NCBI GenBank assembly: GCA_014879855.1
Contig: JACSRH010000272.1
Coordinates: 1-22,823, forward strand
Direction: 5' to 3'
Length of the DNA stretch: 22,823 nucleotides
Origin: Caldilineaceae bacterium
GTDB taxonomy: Bacteria > Chloroflexota > Anaerolineae > Caldilineales > Caldilineaceae
Both the position numbers and the translations under genes were made by a program. Positions 1 to 7,034 of this stretch are shown here, in pieces (positions within the stretch are counted from its first letter, which is position 1; each line of letters begins with the position of its first letter). The notes under the pieces were generated by a model, which had not been told where the DNA came from, did not search any database, and was given only the letters and a program-made list of their open reading frames with translations.

Positions 1-352
1 CATCCGTCCAGAACTCAAGCCGATGTCCTTCGGGATCGTGACAGTAAAAGACCCACGCGCCCCAACGGCGCTGGATCGGCGTTGAGACAATCCCGTAGCT
101 TTGTAGCTCCGCCTGCATGGCTTCCAGCTGATCGACCTGCCAAGCCAGTGTGATGCCTTGGCCTTCGACCGCCGCGATGGACGCGCGCGCCGCATTCGCC
201 ACACTAAGATAGGCGCCGACGGTTAGTTGGAACTCGACAAACCAATCGTTCTCGTACGTGACTGGCAGGCATAGCTGTTCTCTGTAGAAGTGAACGGTGG
301 CCGCCCATGCCCGGCAATAGAGGATGGTGTTGGTTCGCTGTAGCGCAATCAT
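1..352 (-). CDS. VOC-family (glyoxalase/bleomycin-resistance fold) protein, C-terminus cut by window edge
   Basis: The minus strand from an ATG at 352 reads without a stop to the left edge, giving 117 codons. The protein starts MIALQRTNTILYCR and contains a beta-alpha-beta-beta-beta pattern typical of one VOC module. Near the visible end is HDPEGHRLEFW, the usual DPxGxxxEF signature of the second half of the fold, in which the Glu is often a metal ligand. VOC proteins are small cytoplasmic enzymes or drug-binding proteins (glyoxalases, dioxygenases, fosfomycin or bleomycin resistance), and the substrate cannot be assigned from this piece. Nearly all of a 120-130 residue protein is present; only the tail is missing. 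It lies 35 bases downstream of the lipoprotein gene on the same strand and may be co-transcribed, but the two have no obvious functional link. No strong Shine-Dalgarno sequence is visible. Confidence 0.8.
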   Translation of the reverse strand, partial: MIALQRTNTILYCRAWAATVHFYREQLCLPVTYENDWFVEFQLTVGAYLSVANAARASIAAVEGQGITLAWQVDQLEAMQAELQSYGIVSTPIQRRWGAWVFYCHDPEGHRLEFWTD

Positions 353-387
353 GATTTATGCGTTCCCGCGAGCGGCATGGTCGGCAC

Positions 388-1509
388 TCATGGCGCCGCC
401 ACAAAGTGAAGGCGCGCCGCGTCCCCGCCGCCGTCGCTGATCGTCACATTGACCACTTTCTCTCCTTGCTGAAAGAGATAGGTAGTCTGCCCCGGCGTCG
501 TCTCGGCTTTGGTGACCAGCGTGTAGCCATTGGCAGGCAAAATCTGCTCGATCAGCCTTTGCGCCTCGGCCACCGTGTAGGGCGTCAGCGCCGTCACCAG
601 CGTAGCGCCAACGGCCGCCTCGACGGTGGAGCCTGTGGGCAGCATGAAACGAAAGCCGAGCAATTGGCTCAATGTATCGCCGGGCGGGATGTCGTTGCTG
701 GCCGCGCTGGATTCACCCAGCGAGGACGCATCAACAGTCACCGCCGGCTTTTCAATGGTGATCGGCGCGTTGAAATCATAATAGTCGAAGACAACCTCCA
801 GCGTGGAGGCGTCATTCTGGTCGTCGTTGGCCTGTAATTGGAGGCGCGTCACCACGTTGGTGGCCTGATCGATCCAGACATCCATCTGGGCAAAGGCAAG
901 GGCGCTTACGTCCAGGGTGTCACCAGGCGAACCGACCACAGGGATCATCTCCTGGCCGCCACGATAGTGCATGGCCTGCACGCCGTTGACTTCTTCGACG
1001 CCCACCTGCGTCATGCGCGCCAGCAGGCCAGTCACATCGTCCGGTGTGATGAGCGTCAAGTCGCTGAGATTGATGGTTGCCTCCGGCGTCTCAAACCACT
1101 GGTCACCCATCTGCATGTAGCGTACGCCATCCACGACAGTCATTGCCATCACCTGTTCGCCCTCTTGAAAGCGGATGGTGAGTTCTTGGGCAGGCGGCTC
1201 TTTCACAAAGGCGCCGTCGACTTCCACCTTGTCTGCGCCGCGCGGACTTTCGCTTTGGGTGACAATATGCAGGCGATAGCTGCTGATGGCGTCTGCTTGC
1301 TCGGCTGTCTGGGCTGTGCTGGGGCTAGCCTGACTCGCCGTTTGCTCGATTGGTTGCTCTGTGGGAGAGGGCGGTGCAGTTTCCGGCATGGTCGCGACTA
1401 CAGTAGGGGTAGCGGTGGGTGATGGCGGCGTCGATTGGTTGGCGCCGCAGCCCGCGGCAAAAAGCAGTAGATTGGCAAGCACAATGGCCTGTCCAGCATG
1501 GTTTATCAT
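388..1509 (-). CDS. Putative lipoprotein with LolA/LppX-like domain
   Basis: This 373-residue protein begins with a short hydrophobic signal and a lipobox, LLFAAGC, placing the acylated cysteine at about residue 21, so it should be exported and anchored to the outer face of the membrane. A Pro/Thr/Ser-rich linker follows to about residue 65. The rest (SYRLHIVTQSE, VDGVRYMQMGDQWFE, MDVWIDQATNVVTRLQLQ) has the antiparallel-strand pattern and wording of LppX/LprG/LolA-like lipoproteins, which bind lipids or hydrophobic ligands in a half-barrel. The C-terminal 100 residues form a second small domain, partly like DUF4367/DUF4412 sequences. The start is supported by an AAAGGAA ribosome-binding sequence about 7 bases upstream. 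Family assignment comes from pattern recognition rather than a catalytic motif, so the ligand is unknown. It is followed closely by the VOC gene on the same strand. Confidence 0.65.
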   Translation of the reverse strand: MINHAGQAIVLANLLLFAAGCGANQSTPPSPTATPTVVATMPETAPPSPTEQPIEQTASQASPSTAQTAEQADAISSYRLHIVTQSESPRGADKVEVDGAFVKEPPAQELTIRFQEGEQVMAMTVVDGVRYMQMGDQWFETPEATINLSDLTLITPDDVTGLLARMTQVGVEEVNGVQAMHYRGGQEMIPVVGSPGDTLDVSALAFAQMDVWIDQATNVVTRLQLQANDDQNDASTLEVVFDYYDFNAPITIEKPAVTVDASSLGESSAASNDIPPGDTLSQLLGFRFMLPTGSTVEAAVGATLVTALTPYTVAEAQRLIEQILPANGYTLVTKAETTPGQTTYLFQQGEKVVNVTISDGGGDAARLHFVAAP

Positions 1510-1961
1510 TTTTCAATTCCTTTCGTGAGGCTTGCTGGATCCCACTCCTGCGGCAAATTGGAAAGCCTTGCCAGCGCATTTGACTTGTATTGAGCGACCG
1601 GAGATAAAGAGAGATCAGGTTGATTGGTGGAAGTAAAGACAAGTATATCGTATAAGGCGGCGATATAAGAACTGGTTGAGGCTGCCAGCCGCGTGCTCAA
1701 GATCGAATGCTTGCCAGGGGGTGTGCGGGTGACGACGCTTCTATCCAAAGAAAACGATTGATTATTTCGCCGATTTGATTGACAATCCGGATATGAACCT
1801 GGGAAGGCGAAATGAGCGGGACATTGAATAATCGTAAATGGTTGAAATAAGCGTACAGTCATACGCTTTGAAGATCGCAGTGGGCAAGAATTTGAACGCC
1901 TTGCATTTGCATATCTCCCTATAAAACAGTAAATGCTTCTCAAGTGACCTGAGGTAAAACC
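1510..1961. other. AT-richer intergenic stretch between lipoprotein gene and TA locus
   Basis: These 452 bases separate two divergently read genes and are visibly more AT-rich than the flanks. A minus-strand TATACT (plus strand 1642-1647) could be a -10 box for the lipoprotein gene, but no good -35 is paired with it. On the plus strand, 1846-1932 reads as a 28-codon open stretch including IRFEDRSGQEFERLAFAY, which resembles the SGxEFExLxFxLL opening of restriction-endonuclease-like proteins. It has stops on both sides and no start, so it may be a gene remnant. A GAGGT sequence at 1951-1955 is the likely ribosome-binding site of the next gene. No RNA gene or terminator is recognisable. Confidence 0.4.
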
Positions 1962-2279
1962 GTGAACATGGATACGACTATACACCAAGAACACGAACGG
2001 ACATTGATCAAAATCGCTCGCGTCTTGCCACCTAACCGGGTAGAGCAATTGGTAGATTTCGCTCGTTTTTTGGAAGCGCAGATTCTGAGTGAGGAGCTAC
2101 TCCAAGAAGAAAGTGCGGCTGAGGTTGAAGCCGATCATGCACGATGGGATGCACTCATGGCGACAGATGAGGCGCAAGCACTGCTAGAAAAGCTAGCAGA
2201 GGAGGCGCTGGCAGAACACCGAGCGGGCAAGACAAGGCCGATGGCTTTCGATGATGAGGGACGGATTGTGCCAGGATGA
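1962..2279 (+). CDS. Antitoxin-like small acidic protein, upstream partner of RelE-like toxin
   Basis: A 105-residue acidic, helix-rich protein. Residues about 15-40 contain LPPNRVEQLVDFARFLEAQ, the signature helix of DUF2281-like putative antitoxins common in Chloroflexota and cyanobacteria; the rest is a charged helical tail (EEALAEHRAGKTRPM) of the type that wraps a toxin. Translation can begin at GTG 1962, which has GAGGT six bases upstream, or at ATG 1968. The stop codon overlaps the start of the next gene as ATGA (2276-2279), the usual translational coupling of a type II toxin-antitoxin pair. The toxin partner is broken, so this antitoxin may now be an orphan. No DNA-binding fold can be confirmed by eye, and autoregulation is assumed only from the family. 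Confidence 0.65.
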   Translation: MNMDTTIHQEHERTLIKIARVLPPNRVEQLVDFARFLEAQILSEELLQEESAAEVEADHARWDALMATDEAQALLEKLAEEALAEHRAGKTRPMAFDDEGRIVPG

Positions 2280-2546
2280 AGTCAGTCGCGACCTCGCAGT
2301 TCTGGAAACGCTACCACTCTCTGCCAGAGGATGTGCAACGTCAGGCAGACAGAGCTTACGAACTATGACAGATCAACCCCTCAAGCGCATGGACTCTATT
2401 TTAAGCGCGTCGGTGCACAACAGCCAATGTACTCTGTCCGCATCGGCAAGGGCTACCGCGCACTTGGCATTCTTGAAGGGGAAGCCATTCTCTGGTTTTG
2501 GATAGGTCCTCACGATGAGTATATCCGTATGTTGAAACATCTATAG
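2276..2546 (+). pseudogene. RelE-like toxin, inactivated by a premature TGA and a +1 frameshift
   Basis: From the ATG at 2276 the protein reads MKSVATSQFWKRYHSLPEDV and continues to residue 30, where TGA (2366-2368) replaces what is normally Trp in the family's AYELW phrase. Ten codons later the frame is lost: removing one C from the CCCC run at 2377-2380 restores NPQAHGLYFKRV, followed by PMYSVRIGKGYRALGI and ILWFWIGPHDEYIRML to the TAG at 2544-2546. The reconstructed product of about 89 residues has the length and order of RelE/ParE-superfamily mRNA interferases, including the YRALG and WFWIGxHxEY stretches. Two independent lesions make a real pseudogene more likely than one sequencing slip, although the C run is a plausible indel artefact. 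It follows the antitoxin with an ATGA overlap. Confidence 0.75.
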
Positions 2547-2562
2547 CTCGCTGACAACAGCC

Positions 2563-2652
2563 GCCCAACATCTCGTGCAGCCGACCGGGGACGATCTTGA
2601 TTTGTACAGGATGGTGACGGGCATCCCCGACGGCGGACGGCGAGCGTTCGGC
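2563..2652. repeat. attC-like (integron cassette recombination) folded site
   Basis: Seventeen bases after the toxin stop, the sequence starts with GCCCAAC (2563-2569), which fits the RYYYAAC box of attC sites, and ends with GTTCGGC (2646-2652), one base away from GTTRRRY. Between them are GTGCAGCCGAC and GACGGCGGAC, and an inner CCGGGGA/TCCCCGA pair, so the 90 bases can fold back with imperfect arms as attC sites do. Toxin-antitoxin genes are classic integron cassettes, and a site immediately after the stop is the expected place. No integrase and no matching upstream site are visible, so the call is tentative. Confidence 0.35.
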
Positions 2653-2743
2653 ATCCGATATGCAGTGCCAATGACCCTTAAGGTTAACAACAAAATTGGG
2701 TCTTGGTGCACCCCGTGCGTACTTTTATGGTTTGATTGAACCC

Positions 2744-3568
2744 CTACCCCTTGATCGCCCCTGCCGTCAGCCCGGCGATAAACGTGCGCATCGTCGCAAA
2801 GAAGAGCACCAGCATGGGCAGCGCCGCCAGCACGCCCGCCGCCATGCCCGCGCCGGGCGCGGGCATGGTGAAGTCGTTGAAGACGATGAGGGCCAGCGCG
2901 GCCGTGCGCGCCTGCGGCGCGTTGGCGACCAGCGAGGGCCAAGCATAGTCGTTCCAGATCACCCACACCTGGAAGATCGCCATCGCGCCGATCACGGGTT
3001 TGGCGAGCGGCGCGGCAATGGCCGTGAACTGCTGCACGACCGACGCGCCGTCGACGATAGCGGCGTCGAAGAGTTCGTCGGGCATCTCCAGAAAAAAGGT
3101 GCGCAGGACGACGATCGCCAGCGCCTGCAACGCGCAGTAGGGCAGGATCAGCGCCCACAGCGTGTTCTGCAGGCTGAAGCTGATGATGAGCTGATAAGTC
3201 GGCACCAGCAGCACGGTATTGGGGATGAAGAGCAGGATCATGATGGCAAAGAAGAGCAGATCGCGGCCGGGGAAGCGAAAGCGTGCAAAGACAAAGGCGG
3301 AGATCGAAGCCATGCTCAGGCTGGCGAGCGTCGCCACCGTCGCCACCAGAATGTTATGCCAGATGGGCTCAGCCATGAACTTCCAGGCCAGGGTGTAGTT
3401 TTCGAAGCGCATGGGAAAGGTGAGACCCATCGGCGCCACATTGAACTGGTAGATATCCTTGACCGAGAGCGAGAGCAGCGTCACCAGCGGCGCAAACGTG
3501 ATGAACGCCAGCATTAGCAGCACAAGCTGGATCACCCACTGGCCGGCGCGACGGTGCAGGCGCTTCAT
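2744..3568 (-). CDS. Carbohydrate ABC transporter permease, MalG type (CUT1)
   Basis: This 274-residue inner-membrane protein is one of two permeases of a sugar importer. It has about six hydrophobic segments, starting near residues 12-33 and ending near 240-265. Residues about 165-191 carry the EAA loop (ELFDAAIVDGASVVQQF, then PLAKP), which docks on the ATPase; the DGA and the downstream Pro are conserved in MalG-type partners. The short periplasmic loop after the first helix and the C-terminal GAIKG ending also fit this class. The start codon overlaps the stop of the upstream permease by four bases (3565-3568), so the two are translationally coupled. No ATP-binding subunit is encoded in the window, and a shared MsmX-like ATPase elsewhere is the usual solution. 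It is the last gene of the leftward sugar transport operon. Confidence 0.92.
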   Translation of the reverse strand: MKRLHRRAGQWVIQLVLLMLAFITFAPLVTLLSLSVKDIYQFNVAPMGLTFPMRFENYTLAWKFMAEPIWHNILVATVATLASLSMASISAFVFARFRFPGRDLLFFAIMILLFIPNTVLLVPTYQLIISFSLQNTLWALILPYCALQALAIVVLRTFFLEMPDELFDAAIVDGASVVQQFTAIAAPLAKPVIGAMAIFQVWVIWNDYAWPSLVANAPQARTAALALIVFNDFTMPAPGAGMAAGVLAALPMLVLFFATMRTFIAGLTAGAIKG

Positions 3569-4440
3569 ACAGTTTTCTCCAATCGCTGGCGAATGGCAAG
3601 ATTGAGCAGCGAGACCGCGAGCAGCACGCCAAAGAGCAGCGTGCCGATGGCGGAGCCATAGCCCAGGTCCAATTCATCACGAATCGAGCGATACATTTGC
3701 AGGCCGGGCACCAGCGTGCCGGTCGTGCCGGGGCCGCCATTCGTCATGATCAGCGGCGCGTCAAAGGAGCGCAGATAGTAGATGATCGTCAGCATAAGCA
3801 GGAGCGACATCTGCGGCCGGATCATGGGCAGCTCGATCTGAAAGAAGGTGCGCAGCGCGGTGGCGCCATCGACGCGCGCCGCATCGAGCACCTCTTCGGG
3901 AATCGACTGCAAGGCCGCCAGATAGATCAGAAAGTTCAGCCCCGCCACCCACGGAAAGCCCACGAAAATGATCGCCCACAGCGCGGTCGCCGGATCGCCC
4001 AGCCACGCGCGCGTGAGCTCCTCCATCCCCACCAGCCGCAGCAGATAGTTGATGCCGCCATCTACGCCGTAGAACCAGCGCCACACAAAAACAATCACGG
4101 TCGCGGGCACGACAATCGGCAGCACAAAGGCGACGCGCCACCAGTACTGGCCGCGCCGAACATGATGCACCAGCGCCGCGCCAAGCAAAGGAAAGGTGAG
4201 CACCACGATCATCTGCGAGCCGACGATCAGCGCCATGTTGCGCCACGCGGCCGCGGTCGCGGGGTCGGCGAAAAGGCGCGCGTAGTTGTCCAGCCCGACC
4301 CAGACGGTGCGTTTGATGTCCCAGTAGGTGAAGGAGTGGTAGATGCCGGAGAGCAGCGGGTAATAGTAGAAGGCGATCGCAAAAAGAAAGGTCGGCGCCA
4401 GCAGCAGATAGAAGAGACCGTAGCGGCGCACGCCCTGCAT
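3565..4440 (-). CDS. Carbohydrate ABC transporter permease, MalF type (CUT1)
   Basis: The first of the paired permeases, 291 residues from the ATG at 4440 (MQGVRRYGLFYLLLAPTFLF). The open frame extends further upstream, but only this start gives a normal N-terminus leading straight into the first membrane helix; the longer version begins with low-complexity basic sequence that overlaps the binding-protein gene. Family hallmarks are YPLLSGIYHSF after helix 1, VGLDNYARLF, and the EAA loop at about 182-208 (EEVLDAARVDGATALRTF followed by ELPMIRP). The late TNGGPGTTGTLV motif is typical of MalF/UgpA-type sugar permeases. Together with the MalG-type partner it forms the membrane channel. Its ribosome-binding site is weak, and a stem-loop lies just upstream in the message, both consistent with less permease than binding protein. 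Confidence 0.9.
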   Translation of the reverse strand: MQGVRRYGLFYLLLAPTFLFAIAFYYYPLLSGIYHSFTYWDIKRTVWVGLDNYARLFADPATAAAWRNMALIVGSQMIVVLTFPLLGAALVHHVRRGQYWWRVAFVLPIVVPATVIVFVWRWFYGVDGGINYLLRLVGMEELTRAWLGDPATALWAIIFVGFPWVAGLNFLIYLAALQSIPEEVLDAARVDGATALRTFFQIELPMIRPQMSLLLMLTIIYYLRSFDAPLIMTNGGPGTTGTLVPGLQMYRSIRDELDLGYGSAIGTLLFGVLLAVSLLNLAIRQRLEKTV

Positions 4441-4461
4441 GATGCCTGCCCGGCGCTGGCC

Positions 4462-4485
4462 GTAGGGAAACGAGGGTTCCCCTAC
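4462..4485 (-). promoter_or_regulatory. Intercistronic stem-loop between binding-protein and permease genes
   Basis: On the minus strand GTAGGGGAA pairs with TTTCCCTAC around the six-base loop CCCTCG, giving nine base pairs with one G-T wobble. It sits after the stop of the solute-binding protein gene and 22 bases before the permease ATG. Such structures stabilise the upstream message and reduce read-through into the permeases. There is no U-run, so it is not a complete intrinsic terminator. GTAGGGG-type palindromes also occur as dispersed repeats in related genomes, which is the alternative explanation. Confidence 0.55.
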
Positions 4486-4537
4486 AGCGGATCGTTCGCT
4501 TTGCCTCACGCGTTTGACCTCATGATCACCAGGATAT

Positions 4538-6103
4538 TTACCAACTGTCGGCGTTCCATTCCGGGTGCTGCAAGAGAATATTGCTCGCCTGCTGCTCCAG
4601 GAAGGCTTGATACGCGTCCAGCGTCTGCTCCAGGTCGGCGTTGCCGGCGAGATAATCCTGCAGAATCTGGTTCTCCTGGACCACGATGGCCGGCCCGAAG
4701 ACATCGTTGGCATCGAGCCGGGCGACCATGTTGTCGATGGTTGGCGGTTCGATAAAGCCGCGATAGCGCTCCTGTTTCACCGGGTCGCCGGGGATAATCT
4801 CCTCGATCGGCGTGCCGGGCGCAAAGCAGGGGATCGGCTGGTTGGCGCACCAGTACTCCATGGCCGCGGGACTGGTGACGTATTGCAGCAGGTCGCGCGC
4901 CAGATCCAGCTTGCCCTTGTCCACGGTGGTGTTGGGGATGAAGAGATACTGCGATCCCTGGCCCGCGCCCGAATTGCCCAGGCGCGGCGAGGTCTCGCCG
5001 TCCTTCAGCGCCGGCAGGTAGAAGCTGCCCCACTCGAAGGTTAGGTTGGGGTCATTCTCATAGACCGCCATGGTCAGGCGCACGGTGGGCAGAAAGGCGA
5101 CTTTGCCCTGGGCAAAGAGATTGCCGGGCGCGGAAGGCGCCAGGTAGCCTTCATGGAAATACTGCGACCACTTCTTCATCTCTTCAAAAGTCTGGACGAC
5201 GCCAGGATGGCGCGCATTCCAGTAGCCCTTCTCGATGCACCAGATCGCTTCCTTCTGCGAAATGACGCCGTCCTGCTCCTCGCCCACCTGACCATCACAT
5301 TGGGCCACCACGTCGTCCATCAACTGCCCGCTGAGCAGCACTGTGTACCAGGTGAAGATGTAGCCATCGGCGCCGGCGGTCGGCATGTAGAAAGGCTCGT
5401 AACCCGCGGCCTTGATCTTGTCCATCGCCGCGTAGAACTCAGACCAGGTTCGTGGCAATTCCTCGACGCCCGCCTGCTTGAGGATGTCCTTGTTGTAAAG
5501 CACCGCGGTGTCGCCCAGGTCGCCGCTGTAGGTGGAGCCGACCATCAGCACCTTGCCATCGACGGTGACATCGCGCAGCGCCACGCCATTGAGCGGGAAA
5601 TCCTCGCGCCAGGTGGCGTTGTCGCTGTAGGGGTTGGGCTGGTCGAGATCCGCGCTGAAGTCGTACTGCAGGTCGCCGTCCAGTTGCGCCGGCGAGGGGA
5701 AGTACTGCATCACCACATCGGCCAGCGTCTGCGAGCGCAGATTGGTCGAGATATAGCCAAAGCGCTCCGGCACCGTGCCGAGCATGGGCTGATAGGTCAC
5801 TGTGACATCGGGATGGCTGGCCGCCCACTGCTGGATCAATTCATGCAACACGTAGGAGGGATGCGCAGGATCAGCCGTGATGTCGTTCCAGGTGTTGATG
5901 ACCAGCTCGCCGCTCAATACTTTGTCGCTGGATGAGGTGGCAACTGGAGCGCCGGCCGCGGCAGCCTCGGTCGTCGCCGGTGGCTCCGCATTTGTGGGCG
6001 GCTCTGTGGGCGGCGTCACCATGCCACAGGCGCTGACCGTGAGCGCCAGCACGCCGATGCAAAGCCATAAAGCCAAGTTGCGCCAAGCAATTGATTGTTT
6101 CAT
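4538..6103 (-). CDS. Extracellular sugar-binding lipoprotein of ABC transporter (family 1)
   Basis: This 521-residue protein has a basic start, a hydrophobic core and a lipobox (LTVSAC, Cys 26), then a Pro/Thr/Ala-rich tether to about residue 60. The mature part opens with ELVINTWNDITADPAHPSY and contains DVTVTYQPM, YNKDILKQAGVEELPRTWSE and FAQGKVAFLP, all standard landmarks of family 1 extracellular solute-binding proteins. Such proteins capture a sugar outside the membrane and deliver it to the two permeases encoded downstream. Several cysteines (for example CDGQ, WCIEKG, WCANQPIPC) could form disulfides in the exported protein. An AGGAG ribosome-binding site lies about nine bases before the ATG, and a strong promoter about 40 bases upstream. 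The specific sugar cannot be read from the sequence. It diverges from the DeoR-type repressor gene, which is the likely regulator. Confidence 0.92.
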   Translation of the reverse strand: MKQSIAWRNLALWLCIGVLALTVSACGMVTPPTEPPTNAEPPATTEAAAAGAPVATSSSDKVLSGELVINTWNDITADPAHPSYVLHELIQQWAASHPDVTVTYQPMLGTVPERFGYISTNLRSQTLADVVMQYFPSPAQLDGDLQYDFSADLDQPNPYSDNATWREDFPLNGVALRDVTVDGKVLMVGSTYSGDLGDTAVLYNKDILKQAGVEELPRTWSEFYAAMDKIKAAGYEPFYMPTAGADGYIFTWYTVLLSGQLMDDVVAQCDGQVGEEQDGVISQKEAIWCIEKGYWNARHPGVVQTFEEMKKWSQYFHEGYLAPSAPGNLFAQGKVAFLPTVRLTMAVYENDPNLTFEWGSFYLPALKDGETSPRLGNSGAGQGSQYLFIPNTTVDKGKLDLARDLLQYVTSPAAMEYWCANQPIPCFAPGTPIEEIIPGDPVKQERYRGFIEPPTIDNMVARLDANDVFGPAIVVQENQILQDYLAGNADLEQTLDAYQAFLEQQASNILLQHPEWNADSW

Positions 6104-6133
6104 CTTTTCTTCTCCTCTTGGGAAATTGTGGAA

Positions 6134-6213
6134 ACTTTCAGAATCCTAGCACTGTGGCGGGCAAATGTCAACACTTCAAAAATCTTCGTAACCTTATTGA
6201 CACTTTTCCGAAA
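6134..6213. promoter_or_regulatory. Candidate repressor operator region between the divergent promoters
   Basis: The region holds three related elements on the plus strand: ACTTTCAGAATC (from 6134), CACTTCAAAAATC (from 6173) and CACTTTTCCGAAAG (from 6201). The two TTGACA boxes also form an inverted pair 25 bases apart, each followed by Y-TT. DeoR-family proteins commonly bind clustered direct or inverted repeats that overlap their own promoter, so these are reasonable operator candidates. The match is by eye only. Confidence 0.35.
6143..6171 (-). promoter_or_regulatory. Promoter of the leftward sugar transport operon
   Basis: Read on the minus strand, TTGACA (plus coordinates 6166-6171) is followed after exactly 17 bases by TAGGAT (6143-6148). 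This is a consensus -35 and a good -10 of a housekeeping sigma factor. The predicted transcript starts near 6136 and leaves a leader of about 33 bases carrying the AGGAG site of the binding-protein gene. Confidence 0.75.
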
Positions 6214-6225
6214 GACAGTTACAAT
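6197..6225 (+). promoter_or_regulatory. Promoter of the DeoR-type repressor, predicted leaderless
   Basis: TTGACA (6197-6202), a 17-base spacer and TACAAT (6220-6225) form a near-consensus promoter. The distance from the end of the -10 box places the first transcribed base at about 6232, which is the A of the repressor's ATG. No Shine-Dalgarno sequence precedes that ATG, in agreement with a leaderless message. Confidence 0.75.
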
Positions 6226-6231
6226 CGCCGC

Positions 6232-7011
6232 ATGGCAGCAATCCTCGGGGCAGTACGCAAAGATAAGATTCTCGGCTTTCTACGCGATCACTCGTCAGCC
6301 ACCGTAGCCGAACTCAGCGATCTCTGTGAAGTGTCGGAAGTGACGATCCGTCAGGACTTGAATCAGTTGGCAGTGGAAGGAATGCTGGTGCGGACGCGCG
6401 GCGGCGCAATGCTCTCCAACCGGGCGACGTCGGAGTTCACCTTTGCCGCGCGCGCGGCCATCAACGCGGAGGTCAAACAGCGCATCGGCGAGCTGGCTGC
6501 CACCCTGGTGCAATCAGGCGACTCGGTGCTGCTTGATGCGAGCACGACCGGGCTGCACGTGGCGCGTGCGCTGGCGCTGCGCGCGGACCTGGAGGATGTG
6601 ACCGTCATCACCAACGGCATCAACACCGCGCTGGAGCTGGCCAACCGGCTCGATATCAACACCTTTCTGACCGGCGGCCACCTGCGCGCCAGCGGCGTCT
6701 CGCTCTCCGGCTCCTTTGCGTGGGATATGCTGGGCAAGATTCATGCCACAGTCGGCTTCTTTGGCGCGCGCGGGGTCACTGTCGAACAGGGACTCACCGA
6801 GGCCAATCTGCAAGAGGCCGACGTCAAGCGCAGGATGCTCGACCGCTGCCAGGAGGTGATCGTCGTCGCCGACGGCAGCAAGCTCGGCCAGGTGACGCTC
6901 GCCCCATTCGGCGAGATTGCCTGCATCCAGCGTCTGGTCACTGACGCCGGCGCGCCAGAAGCGATGCTACACGCCCTTCGTCAGCTTGGCATTGATGTCA
7001 TGGTGGTGTAG
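6232..7011 (+). CDS. DeoR/GlpR-family transcriptional repressor
   Basis: The 259-residue product starting at ATG 6232 has the full DeoR layout. A winged helix-turn-helix spans residues about 8-58, with the diagnostic VSEVTIRQDLNQLAVEGMLV and TRGGA. The C-terminal DeoRC sugar-phosphate sensor domain (about 80-235) shows DASTTGLHVARAL, VITNGINTALELA, LTGGHLRASGVSLSG and VVADGSKLG, in the normal order. The frame is open further upstream, but the extra N-terminus would overlap the binding-protein start and both promoters, and 6232 gives the usual family length. The family represses sugar catabolic operons and is released by a phosphorylated sugar intermediate. Its position, divergent from the sugar importer with interleaved promoters, suggests it controls both that operon and itself. 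The inducer is not predictable. Confidence 0.93.
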   Translation: MAAILGAVRKDKILGFLRDHSSATVAELSDLCEVSEVTIRQDLNQLAVEGMLVRTRGGAMLSNRATSEFTFAARAAINAEVKQRIGELAATLVQSGDSVLLDASTTGLHVARALALRADLEDVTVITNGINTALELANRLDINTFLTGGHLRASGVSLSGSFAWDMLGKIHATVGFFGARGVTVEQGLTEANLQEADVKRRMLDRCQEVIVVADGSKLGQVTLAPFGEIACIQRLVTDAGAPEAMLHALRQLGIDVMVV

Positions 7012-7034
7012 CTAACCAGCATTCGGAGTTACAA

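Noticed and set aside
1506..2048. 180-codon minus-strand frame across the AT-rich gap
   Set aside because: No recognisable domain; it overlaps both the lipoprotein start and the antitoxin gene and has no supporting start signal.
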